DNA from: Siderastrea radians
Taxonomy: Eukaryota > Cnidaria > Anthozoa > Scleractinia > Rhizangiidae
DNA: 64,000 nucleotides
Direction: 5' to 3'
Assembly (NCBI GenBank): GCA_964017195.1
Contig: OZ024895.1
Span: forward strand, 15,145,034-15,209,033
Under the pieces are notes generated by a model. The model was not told the origin of the DNA, did no database searches, and was given only the letters and a program-made list of their open reading frames with translations. Position 1 is the first letter of the stretch. Each line of letters begins with the position of its first letter. Position numbers and translations under genes: made by a program. Shown here in pieces: positions 33,606 to 44,720 of this stretch.

Positions 33606-36600
33606 TAAGTAATGTGTGTTCTTCGATAAGTTTATTACAAGTGCTTCGAAGCCCCCCAGATCCTTTCTTTCGGGTAATCCCAGTAAAATGCCGGTGAAAT
33701 GTCAGTATAAATTTTTGACCAGAGTAATATTTTTATTTAGTGGCAGTTCATGTTATTTGTTAACATCCGAACGCGATGAAGATAACCCATTTAAACAGTG
33801 GAATAATTTTTATTTTGTTTTTGTAAATGAGCGCCGTTTCAAGTTCATTCAAGCGAACAGGCAATAATCCAAGGAGAATTGACAAGCCTTGACAGGATAT
33901 GAAAACATTACAAACACCAAGCAACACGGTTCGTGAGTAAAATGTGTTCAGTTTGATGCCCGAAAACAAAAATAATCAAGCTGTGCTCAGCCTCTAGAAT
34001 GACCTTTCGAGCTTGGTTTTACAGAACAGATCCCCAAAATATTGGAGGACAATTCGGAACACTTTCAGGCTTTTTGAGAAACACCTTTCGAAAGCGAACG
34101 AGCCAAAAAAAGCCCCGAAACATATTTCAGACCGAAAAGTTTCAGGACTATTTTTGAGAAACGAACACCAGTTTATTCCTTCGCGGCTCCGCTTTTAGGC
34201 TTGGCTAAATCTATATATTACCGCTATTACCAATGCCAGTCGCCGAAAAACGTATGTATGTATGTAAGCCCACAAAGAACTAACGTTTCATACGCAGTGT
34301 AACTTGTCTTAACGTGTCCCACAAATATGTCACTGCATCAAATCAAAAAGCAGAACGTTGTTCCCGTACACCGCCCAGCCCCTGATTAAAGTAGAGGATA
34401 ACAGCTTAAAGAAGAGAAGAGAAGACACGTCAAAGGTTATTTACCGTTCAATCACTATTGAAGAGGTTAAACCAGCCAAATTTACCCCCCCCCCCCCCCC
34501 CAATGAGCTAACAGAAAAAAGGGTAACAGAATCAATTGATCGAATTGATTGATCATAGTTACGTGGGCAGTTTACAGAAGGGAAATAAATGAAACCAGAG
34601 AAATAAGTTATACAAAATTTTATTAGAAAATGTAATAATTACGATGTGAAATAGAATCCTAAAACATATTTGCAAGCATTTTTGATACCTTATTTCATCC
34701 AAGTGCCCAGGCGCTTGCTTCAAATGCTTTTTTTCCTTTTCAGCAGCAATAAACCTTTTCTTACATACACGTTTCGCACACTCTTTCTAACTGTTAAGCA
34801 ATGGCGAGGAGGCATTTCAGGTTCCATGGCGCCTCTTCGAGGAAATACGGTGTATATAACTATAAAATGTGAACAAAATTCATAGAGTAAGAGCACTAAT
34901 TTACAATCTACATACACTGCATATTAAAATATGCTACTACAAAATAGAGAGATATAAAAATTGCATACTAGGTCATAAAATCTTAATTTTGTAAAATATT
35001 ACCTACTATCATCAAAAATAATAAATCTGTACTCTATGATTCTCATTGATTTTGCTCAAAATATTTCAATATCTATAAAACGATAGCAATGCTGTGGTTT
35101 ATCATAACCACAAGCTTACAAACGCTGGTTATTTAAAAAACTATTTCTTAATCGATATTAAATCAAAACTAGCATTTCAGTACAATAATAAGAAATCAAG
35201 ACTACTCTCATTCTTACTTGCAAAAATATAGTAATGTCTCGCTAAGAAAGATCGCAATACTGTGGTTTGTTATACCCACAAGCTTACAACACTTCATCAT
35301 AGAAAAACTAGTTTAAAAAAGATATAAAATCATAACTAAGATATTTTCTGTAGAATACAGAACTAGAAGAATGTGTATGCTAAGCAATGCTTTGGCAATT
35401 TTAATTTAACACTTTTACAGCTTACCCTTACATACAGAGACTCGGTGAAACCTACAAGGCTCGTTAAACTAGTACACTGGCTTATGAAAAAGTGGTCCCT
35501 GTTCCAGACATTAAGGTCTGTAGAAGATGAAAAAAAAAAGGTGGGGGGGGGGGGGCATTCTGCGAATTGTTTTTGCGATTCACTAAACAGGAGCAAATTA
35601 CATCCATTACTGCTTAATTACCAACAGCAGACTTTTACCTTGAAAAAAAAAGTCTACGCTATTGAGCTTATTTAAAATTTTTTTCAACTTAAGGTCAACT
35701 TGTCGATCTCAAAAAAATTATAAAACAAGTCGCAAAGATGAAAACGCAGGTACAAGATACCAACAAAAAATACCTCTCTTAAATTTGCAAAACTTCGGAA
35801 ATCCAAAATAGATTTTAAGATGAAGCTCTCGCAGAAATGTTCATGCTATAGGGTCGATTAAAAAAATAATGTTAAATCCAGTTTACATTTCCTATAACCA
35901 AAGAAAATAGTATGACAAAGATGACAACTCTGGTACAAAATGTTCACAAAATAATACAAAATAAAAATACTGAAATCCAAAATAATTCGCAACTCCCGAA
36001 TAAACGTTCAAGCTTGAAGGTAGAGTAAAATTAAAACCGACTTCTCTTTTCCGTAAAACCCCAGCTTTTCATGAACAAAGAACATCGTAGAAAAAGTCTT
36101 TAAACGCAAATACAAAATGCTACGAAAAACTAAATCGTTTTCAAAACGCAAAAATCTATGTACGGAAGTTCGAAAAGATTCCCACACGAGACTCTCGCAG
36201 AAAACATCACGCTACGGGGTAGTTTGAACATTCATTCAGTTTTGGAAACATAGAGCCAGAAGACCCTTCTTCTGGTCTCGCGAAGTCTTTCTCACTTTCC
36301 CAGGAATGTCAACGCTGTTGACATTCTATGACGACATTCTATGATTATTAAACTTATTGTCAACAGGCGTGCGACATCATGCAGCTTTAGGTACTGATTA
36401 ACACGATGAACAAAAATTATTAACATATTAGCATGCTTCAGTTACATTTGGCAAGTTTTCTTTGGTAACTGCGACACAATCCTTAGCAGAATAGCAAGTT
36501 TTCCTTGACATGGATTTATGTTGAAACATTTGCCTATGTGCAACCGGCTTAAGGTTGTTCGCGAGCATTTGGGGGACCGGTAGAGTTTAAGACTAAACGC

Positions 36601-37668
36601 GGTGTTTAAAATTTGCATTAGAACACGATGGTTTCGAGGACGGTCAGGCTTTATCCACTTCAACACATCCAAAAGAGATGAATTCAAAAAAAAAAAACGA
36701 GCGGAGCCCTTTAAAAGTGTGTCTTCGTGTTTTAAGCCAGCTAGGTCAAATCACTTAAGAAGGGAAACTGCTTACTGTAAATACAACAGAGGTAACCACA
36801 GACTCCTTTGGGATTAGCTGCACCTCAACTGCACCGTTAGATATACGACTTGGTTCAGTGGGCCTACGACTTGAAACGCACAGCTGTAACTGACGTGCAC
36901 ATATTAGATATCTGACAATGAGAAAGTAAATTGTCCAAACGTTAAAAGCCTGTCACTGTCGTATATTTTGAAAGAAGAAAAAAAAAACCCAAACTAAGTT
37001 AATAAAACTAAGGTGTAAATAAAATCTTGTCTCTATTTCGTTGTTAACCTGAATGTATTCTATTGATGTTCTCCTACCTTCAGGACGACAGACAAATCCT
37101 ATAAATTGATTTATGTGCGTCTAAACTATTCAGCGCATCGACAAAATTTAAGACTACACACGAAATTCATTTGACATGCAATTTACGATAGGTTAAAATT
37201 TAAAACAAAAAAACTTCTGATCTCAAGTATAGGGCTACTCTTTGTCCTTTAAAGGGTTAATAAATTAGAGCATGATACAATACTAATACCTATACTGTAA
37301 AAATTATCTTTGGTTAACTCCACGAGAGATTCAACATTAAAAAAATTAAATGTGCTTCACATTTGTCGTTCTCAAAGAAACGAACAGAAAAGAACATCAG
37401 AACAAAAACAAAAGCGCAAACAAAAAGAAAACAAATGTTAACAAACAAACGCTTGCTTTAGGTCATTATAAAGCAATACAAGGTCAAAGAAGGCACTAAC
37501 CATTTCAGGTTAGAGTTTCTTAGACTGGAGATGGACTCGCCAGAAAACAATTTTCAGATGAAATAGCCTCTTTTTGAAACAAAGAAAAAATAAATAAACT
37601 CGGAATCTCACTATCAGCTATGCTGCATGCAACTAAAAACTTGCAATCAAAACAATTATTAAGCGTTT
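33606..37668 (-). other. 3' flank of the receptor gene with old repeats, no second gene
   Basis: Very AT-rich. Direct pairs include TGTGGTTT..(A/C)CCACAAGCTTACAA near 35090 and 35264, and CTCTCGCAGAAA..TCA.GCTA near 35828 and 36190. The minus strand could hold a long 3' untranslated region, since AATAAA occurs (plus-strand TTTATT near 34618), but its end cannot be fixed. A C run lies at about 34485 and a G run at about 35543. Confidence 0.35.
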
Positions 37669-37890
37669 TCACATACTCTCCACATTGGAGTAGACCACGT
37701 CTTTCTTGGGAACATTGTCATAGGTGGGTTCAGGCTGTTGGACACCAAACTGTGTAATATCAGCATATTCGGTGCCTTCATAAGCTGGTGCACGGACCAG
37801 TGGTCTAGCCGAAGCACCAGGTGGCTGACGGGCAAGCTGGAAATTGGGCTTCAGATCGTCCAGTTCAGCATAATCCAGTTCACCAGGTTG
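37669..37890 (-). CDS. ITIM-type receptor, last cytoplasmic-tail exon (copy 2)
   Basis: A TTTTCTCAG acceptor, then 73 codons in phase 0 to TGA. Tyrosine motifs in order are LDYAEL (ITIM), TEYADI, PTYDNV and VVYSNV, with a proline/alanine-rich linker between. If phosphorylated they would recruit SH2 proteins such as SHP-type phosphatases; that role is inferred from consensus. It aligns end to end with 68-289 with no gap, and the tyrosines are kept while linkers vary, as expected under selection on the motifs. Joined by phase to the exon at 38577. Confidence 0.82.
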   Translation of the reverse strand, partial: QPGELDYAELDDLKPNFQLARQPPGASARPLVRAPAYEGTEYADITQFGVQQPEPTYDNVPKKDVVYSNVESM

Positions 37891-38576
37891 CTGAGAAAAC
37901 GGAAAAAAAAGACAATCTTACTTAACCTTAACACTTTAGCTTCGTTTATTGATATTTTAAAAGGAATTATGTTATAGAAACGGCGTTATGTAAGCTACGC
38001 CAGGTTGCACCTTCAAGTCTTGAAGGGCTAATCATCCAAACAAAATCAATGACCTGGTTAAGGATTAAACCAAGGTCAATAAGATGATTAATCTATAAAA
38101 AAATGTCCACGTGGGTCCTAACTGTACTGCTAAAATTTGGATATATCGCACAAGAACACGTGTAAACGTTGTCTAGTCAATAGAATAGTAGCTGGTAGCT
38201 ACGGGCCAGTCCATTGAAACCACGGTACTGAAGAATCCCAATAAACTTGAAGATGAGCGTTATAGCTTGTCAATGTACCTTTATTAAACGCTGTCCAAAC
38301 GTAATAAAAGGAGTTAGATTTTGTTTCATGCGACCAAACGGACTTAGAAACGTACGCAAAAACCAATACAGACCAGAAAAGGTGACGACATTTTTGCAGT
38401 TCTCGGAGTTGCTCAAATATAATCCATGCATGTTCCGCAATGCAGTGGATCTTGCATACTACATGTACTTAACGGGATCACTTTTTTACATCACTGATCA
38501 AAACTGATTGCAAAACTCACTTACCAGCTAATTTAGCAAGGTACGCTTTAAAAGCTATGGTTTAGTGTAATTGTAC

Positions 38577-38781
38577 CTTTTGGCGCTTCTTCTTAGTCTT
38601 CTTCGACTTGTCCACTTCAGCATATAAGTCGGTCACTGGTCGCCTGTTCTTCTTTTGTGACATATCAACTTGTGCATAAGTTGCTTCCGCTGCTCGCCCG
38701 CTCGCCTGTAGTTGATGAGCGGCAGCTGCAGCATCCACCGCGTGGTATCCATCGTCAAAGACATCTGGATTGCGGCCACTC
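38577..38781 (-). CDS. ITIM-type receptor, membrane-distal tail exon
   Basis: A CATAG acceptor, 205 nt, and an AAAG/GTACAA donor. It completes a split Leu codon from the microexon and ends in phase 0. It encodes SGRNPDVFDDGYHAVD, an alanine-rich stretch, ATYAQVDM (ITSM-like TxYxxV) and DLYAEVDK (ITIM-like LxYxxV), and a basic end KKTKKKRQK. Acidic-aromatic DDGYHAV may be a further tyrosine site. The intact counterpart of the damaged exon near 1307-1430. Confidence 0.78.
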
Positions 38782-40875
38782 CTATGAAAAATAAACATAA
38801 AGACAAATGGGCCTTTTGCGAAAAAAAAAAACAAACTGCATCAAAAACAACAACAACAACCACAACAACTTCGTAAAAAAGGAGGGAGTGACCTACCAAA
38901 CCTGCATTGCATGTACAAAGTTTTAAGTGGGCTAAGATGGGCGGGGTAGTAAACAGATGGTAATGTTACGTTGGGGTCGAAGTCTGGTAAAGGGTCCCAG
39001 TTAGGAGCACTGTTGCCAATAAGTGCTCTTTGTTAAATGCCCAGATAGGCCTACTCTTCATAGGCTCTACCAGCAAGTCAGATGGCGCACGACCACGTCT
39101 TGACCCTAGGAACAATAACTGAGCGGCAACAGCGCAAGGCAACTTTCTGGCGCCTCTTAATAACGAGAACCCTGTGGCTAGGGGAAGGACAAGCCTGTGA
39201 AACCCCTCTAGGTAGGATGTTGAGCATGGGGCTAACCACCCACTCTCGTAAAACCACATTGGTTACAGAGACGCAAGTAAGAGATTCAACCGGTTTGGGG
39301 ATCGGAGGAAGGACTCAAACAAATTCTGGAGGAATGAATTTGGTTGAAGGAGTTGGGCTGAAATACAACTAGCCAAAAGCAGACCAGAATGGAAATCTTT
39401 TCTTCGCGCCCTATGCGACACTAGGCACCAAAAGGACTTAACATGAATGCTACGTTAGTAATATTAAGATACCTCAGCATCCCAGACATTCCAGACAAGT
39501 CTTCTGGTTTTCAGTTGTTTTGTTACTACGGTATTCACTTATACACGCCAGCGTACTTTAATTTAGTTACTTGAAGTTCAGTTTTCGTAGATGTGCATGT
39601 TAATCAAACAAAAGACGTTACTGGAAAACCAAAAAGTTTGTCTCAAAAGGGTCAATAGGTCACATTCCTTTGTGTGACTGATTGATTTTGACCTACTTTA
39701 TCGGTGTCTGTTATCATGGTCTGGTTATTTGAAATTCCTAATAAAATTGTTGGACAACAAATCCCAGACTATGTGGAGGTTTATACTGGTTAAGAAAGGG
39801 GAAAACTATATGAAAATCAAATTCAATGCCACTTTGAAATTTAAACAGAAGATACCAATCAGAACAAACAAAAAAGGTAAATTACTATCTTCTTAACATG
39901 TACAGCCTCATAATCTACATTCATGGGCTAGAGCTATTCATGCATTCCATTAACTGGTCTTCCGTTAATTCATATCCACCAAAACTTAATTTGAAGTGAA
40001 CGTTGAATGGATTTAAAGGGACGATGTCATGGGTATTTTTCTGTCCTGGGGCCAAAATTGTGGTTAAGTAAAAACTAAAAGCATTTTCCTATACACAAAG
40101 TGATCTTAGAACACTAAGAAGATATTAGGTGAATTCTTAAAAGGAGAACAAAACACACTCAACTTATAATGGTCTTTGCCAGACATAGGGGTAAAACTTA
40201 AAAAAAAAAACACTTTTTCCAAGTTGCAATCTTGCACTTTTTTTTATGTTGCAATCCGTCAATCCTCACCCATCCGTGGCCAAAGGCGCTTATCTAGAGT
40301 TCCAGCACACTAGTAGAGTAGTTGTAAACAAAACTGGACCATTGTTATGAGTTTCCATCAATACTAAAATGCCTTTTGGATTCTAAAATTAATACTAAAA
40401 TTTGGTGACATAGCCCTTTTAAGCCTGTTGGCGCACGCGAGCAAATACCGCTGTACGAATGTTATTCGACAGGAGTCTGATCGACTCCGACGGCCCCAGA
40501 AATGTAAGATTGTGTACTTATCGAATAAGTGGGAGGGCGGGGCAGGAGAGTATTTGGCTTGAGGTCATTGCGTTATGACCGAGAGCCAAATGTTTTCCTG
40601 TCTGGCCCGACTTAACTCTGTCAATAAATATTTTATCATACCACCATTTATATGCTATTATTGGGACGTGTTGAAAAAATACCTGTAGATGCTCAATGAA
40701 TATTAAAGCGGGCGCGTGCAAAAAAATGGAAGAGATGACGTGTGCAGGGCCAGACGGCTTTTTCCGGACAGGCTCGCGTCAACCCGTCCGGCCCTACGCA
40801 AGTCAACTCTCTAATGCGTCAGTGAGACCGTACGGGTGGTAGAAAAACGAACAGTTATGAAAGTGTTTCACTTAC
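38782..40875 (-). other. Receptor intron
   Basis: No gene or clear mobile element. A short GGGCCAGACGG/CCGTCCGGCCC stem near 40748-40796 might be a tiny MITE end. Confidence 0.45.
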
Positions 40876-40897
40876 AGATCAGCTACTGATGATCCAT
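40876..40897 (-). CDS. ITIM-type receptor, 22-nt microexon
   Basis: A CTTTCAG acceptor and a GTAAGTG donor bracket 22 nt that encode GSSVADL when entered in phase 1 and left in phase 2. The phase matches the transmembrane exon upstream (ends in phase 1) and the 205-nt exon downstream (starts in phase 2), giving a continuous juxtamembrane sequence. Small size makes a chance match possible, but both splice sites are strong and both phases agree. Confidence 0.65.
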
Positions 40898-41845
40898 CTG
40901 AAAGAAAAACAATCAAGCCCGTTAAAATAGGTCCGATTACCGAGTTGCCTTTAGCATTTTTTTGTAAAAGTAAGGACGCTTGCGAAAGTCTTCTTGTGAA
41001 GATTACTGGGAACTTTTATAACAAATGCTTTGCTATTGGTCTCGATTAGGATGGCTCAAGGGAGCTTGGAAATGACCTACTTTTTCAACGAATTCTTCAC
41101 CTGATAGCTCTGTTTACTGCTTGTTTCACGATGTTGTCACTTCGATGTGGATCGCGTGTTTTGACCACTTACCGCCGGTCTTCACCAGGCGATGTTGTCG
41201 ACAGGGCATGTGTCACTATATGTAGCACCATGCCTGTTTATGATTGGTGCATTTCGATCATCGCTGTGTGGTTAGTAAGTGTGAAGTGTTGTTATCAGTT
41301 CACCAGAAAACCAACAACAACCAAAAAACTATAACCTTGGCAAGAGACATTTGCATACTTGCTTTTTTTCCCCTTATGTTTAATAATAGCCTTGGTACGA
41401 GAGTATTACAGAGAATGCGCTTCACGCATGAACACTCAACTTCAAATATTCATCGATTAGTTCATTCTTCGATTTCGTTCTTCGAAAAATTAAGCGATTC
41501 TGCGAATCTTGGATTTTATTTTCGAAGCATTAATTTTGTTGTTCAAAATTTTTCATGGAACATCATAATGATAATTCGAACTTTCCGACCGTGTTGGTAC
41601 CTTAGCGCATTATATTTTCATTATTTTTAAGCGCGTCGCAAAAAAAAATGCGGGGACAAAAAGCCGACCAAAATAAATCCATAAAGAGAAAATCGACAAA
41701 CTAGAAGTAATCTTTCGAAAGAAAATCCAAAATACTGTACTAATTTAACAAGGCAACTTTATTCTTTGGCTGGAGGTTTTTTGTTTTGCTTTGTTTTTTA
41801 TCTGTGCACGAGGCTTTAATATTAAATCGGAAACCAGCAAAATAG

Positions 41846-43598
41846 CGTAGTTACTAAAAGAAGGAATGACCTACAATGACCAACAATGAGCTACAATGAG
41901 CTACAATGATCTACAATGAGCTACAATGAACTCCAATGACCTACAATGAGCTACAACGATCAACCACATGACCTACAATGAGTTGCAATGAGCTACAATG
42001 AGTTTCAACAACCTACAATGAGCTACAATGACCTAAAATTAGCTAGAAGGGGTTAATAATATCGTCATCCTTACCTTTTTATACCGTAGAAAGGTCGGTT
42101 CCGTGAGAGGAGAATAATTAGCGAAAATCATCGGAAGTAAATAAAGGCCGTTCTTTTAAGAACTTTAGCATTCCATATTTTACGTTATCTTTTAACCGGA
42201 AGTGCCCTCGATTGTTTGTTGATGACCGCTCACGGGCGTAACTTACAAAGGGACAAGGTGCTCGTGTTGTAAGAAGCACTTTCCGAGAATACCAAAGATT
42301 ATCCAAGCTATCCAACCCTAACCCAGCATGTTCTACGATTTTTACAGATTCTCTGTGATTCCAGCTTTCGTGGCAGGTGAGAAGTGTTGCGTGACAGTCC
42401 ATGTAGCTACACAAATGCAGTGTTCTTCATGACATTAAGTGTATAAATAATGCCCAGCGTTTTATAAGCCTTGAATAACTATACATCATTTCAAAGCTAA
42501 TAAAATAATAAAGAATAAAAAAATCCTTCCAACATATGAAAAAGGAATCATGGGGCCTTTCGCAGAATGCCGATGCTAGCCGTTCATTCCCGAAGATTAC
42601 CGAAATCCTTGTATAAACATTTGTGATGAAAAAAAAGTTTAAGTGAAATGTTTGAATGTTTGCCGGGAATAAAGTTATTTATGCGGCACATCTCGCTTGA
42701 GATCACTTTGTCATTGACGAAGGCGCGACATAAACCCATTAGAACGAAAATAGCAAACCAAATAAAAACAAGACCAATATTTAGAAGTTAATGGCCACGC
42801 CGGGTGGCGGTTTATTGCGTAAATCAAAACCTGATAATTTTCTTGTCAACAAAATCAATTTTCCGAACATAATCCATGTGTGGCTAACATCGGCAATCTA
42901 CGAAAGGCCCCACGATTCCTTCTTCATATCTTGGAAGGATTTTTTTATTCTTTATTTTATTAGCTTTGAAATGACGTATAGTTATTTAAGGCTTAAAAAA
43001 CGCTTAATGTCATGAAGAATATTGAATTACATGTATCTACATGGATTGTCAAGCAACGCTTCTCACCTGCCACGAAAGCTGGAATCCTAGAAAATCTGCA
43101 AAATCGTAGAACATGCATGCTGGGTAATTCTTGGACACCTTAGGATAATGCTTGGTGTTCTCGGAAAGTGTTCCTAACAATAAGAACACCTTACCCCTTG
43201 TAAGTTACGCCCGTAACAGGTCATCGACAAACAATCGAGGCTACTTCCGGTTAAAAGATAACGTAAAATATAGTTAATTCCGGCTTAAAAGGACGGCCTT
43301 TATTTTCTTCCGGTTATTTTCTGAAGTGATCGGGTGGTCGCTAATTATTCTCCTCTCGCGGGACCGACCTTTCTACGGTATAAAAAGGTAAGGATGGTGA
43401 TATTATTAACCCCTTCTAGCTAATTTTAGCTCATTGTAGCTTTTTGTAGGCCTTTGCAGCTCATTGTAGGTCGTTGAAGCTCATTGCAGGTCATTGTAAC
43501 TCATTGTAGCTCATTGTAGGTCATTGCGGTTGATCGTTGTAGCTCATTGTAGATCATTGTAGCTCATTGTAGGTCATTCCTTCTTTTAGTAACTACGA
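41846..43598. mobile_element. Foldback element with minisatellite arms and 9-bp TSD
   Basis: Arms of about 0.7 kb (41846-42580 and 42893-43598) are reverse complements at an estimated 80 percent or more. Each arm begins CGTAGTTACTAAAAG, then a tandem block of about ten-bp units (CTACAATGAG/C; 41870-42040 and mirrored at 43410-43580), then unique sequence. GCAAAATAG is perfectly repeated at 41837-41845 and 43599-43607. Long inverted ends made of tandem repeats plus a 9-bp duplication are the hallmark of foldback elements, which are related to Mutator-like transposons. The middle, about 310 bp, has no transposase. Confidence 0.88.
42118..42414 (-). CDS. Open frame in foldback arm, unrecognised
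   Basis: 98 codons, with pieces MDCHATLLTCHESWNHRESV, LDNLWYSRKVLLTTRAPCPF and NNRGHFRLKDNVKYGMLK. The mirrored arm carries the same sequence with several stops (TAG after RKSAKS-like residues). Only one arm is open, and composition is fairly protein-like. Probably a fragment carried by the element; coding status is doubtful. Confidence 0.25.
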   Translation of the reverse strand: MCSYMDCHATLLTCHESWNHRESVKIVEHAGLGLDSLDNLWYSRKVLLTTRAPCPFVSYARERSSTNNRGHFRLKDNVKYGMLKFLKERPLFTSDDFR

Positions 43599-43607
43599 GC
43601 AAAATAG

Positions 43608-44118
43608 TATAAATAACCGCCACATTTTAGCGGCAATTTACAATGCACAGTGTATATAAAATAGTTTAATTTTGCACATGAGTTAATTCCAAATGGCAAG
43701 AAATTCGCTTGGAGGTTTTTACGATCCTGGTAAACGTTTGCCTTCTAATGTAAGGCACGAATATCGTCAACCTTTTCAAAGGTGATTTATAGGATTATCA
43801 GATATTTCACGGAACATGATCGAGTGAGAAAAGGAGCTGTTCATAAAATCGTCCATCAAGACTACGACTCAACCATTTTGTTGTGGAGGAAAAGATCCTG
43901 TGTTGATAACGGATGACATCTTTGAAGTAATCGAGATTTGGAAACTTCTCTTCCGAGTGTGCCATGTTGACGATTTCCGTTGTTGCGTGCGAACTTTCGA
44001 AGAATCAATTTCGTTATTCGAAAAAAATCGTTATCTTTCAGTCTGTCTACAAGGATACGTATAATCTAATTAAGAAAGGAATGCGAACGTGAAGAATGCA
44101 ATCTTCAATCCATGATCG
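43608..44118. other. No gene seen
   Basis: Unique-looking sequence between the foldback element and the tandem-module unit, without recognisable features. Confidence 0.4.
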
Positions 44119-44144
44119 TTCACGTACGATGGCCTACAAGGGAC

Positions 44145-44405
44145 ACGCTGCAAACAAAAAAGAAAACACGCAAGCAAAAAAGGAAACCACGATTATAAAA
44201 AAGAAACCACGCAAATGAAAAAGGAACCACGCAAACAAAAAAGAAACCAAGCAAATGGAAAAGAAAACGCAAACAAAAAAGAAACCAAGCAAATGAAAAA
44301 AGAAAACGCAAACAAAACAGGAACCGCGCAAACAAAATAGAAACCACGCAAACAAAAAACAAACCACGAAAATAAAAAAGAAACAACGCAAACAAAAAAG
44401 AAACA
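44145..44405. repeat. 20-bp tandem array in the left inverted end
   Basis: About thirteen units of the form GCAAACAAAAAAGAAACCAC with variation. The right end (59930-60020) carries about four units in opposite orientation, and a further short patch lies near 59521-59560. Long minus-strand frames across it read as Phe/Leu-rich repeats and are not genes. Confidence 0.9.
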
Positions 44406-44647
44406 AGAAAAGTCCCAGGGGCATTAACCCCGCCGTTGTTCTCTCTGCCCTTGGGGTCCAAAATATATTACGGCCACGAAAGACACAAGCCGAAGTAGTG
44501 TAAATTTTAAAAGTTGGTGATTTATCGTATTTTTTTAGGTGTTTGCAATGATAATATAAATCAAGACATGACCTGTCTAATCTCCCCGTTTCAGCGTGCG
44601 TGACGAAGAGCGTGATGAAATATTTTGATCATAGCGTGACTTAGCCT

Positions 44648-44720
44648 GGCCTTGTAGCTCAGTTGGTAGAGCGACAATGTTCTAATCAGGAGGTCGTGGG
44701 TTCAAATCCCGCCGGGGTCA
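44648..44720 (+). ncRNA. tRNA-like Pol III unit 1
   Basis: 73 nt with A box TAGCTCAGTTGG, B box GGTTCAAATCC, a fully paired acceptor stem (GGCCTTG against CGGGGTC, including G-U pairs), a paired T stem (GTGGG/CCCGC) and a D stem (GCTC/GAGC). The anticodon stem does not pair in standard register (ACAAT against TCAGG), so decoding is doubtful; the loop would read GTTCTAA (UCU, Arg). A TTTTT terminator follows at once. Pol III transcription is plausible. Confidence 0.7.

Noticed and set aside
37738..38507. Plus-strand frames over the receptor tail
   Set aside because: Antisense to the conserved tail exon and lacking any conserved counterpart in the duplicated copy.
41870..43580. CRISPR-like array from CTACAATGA repeats
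   Set aside because: Ten-bp units without distinct spacers, mirrored in both arms of a foldback element in a eukaryotic genome. It is a minisatellite.
44120..44461. Two overlapping 96-113 codon minus-strand frames, Phe/Leu-rich
   Set aside because: Produced by the 20-bp A-rich tandem array. Two frames open at once is expected from a repeat without stops.
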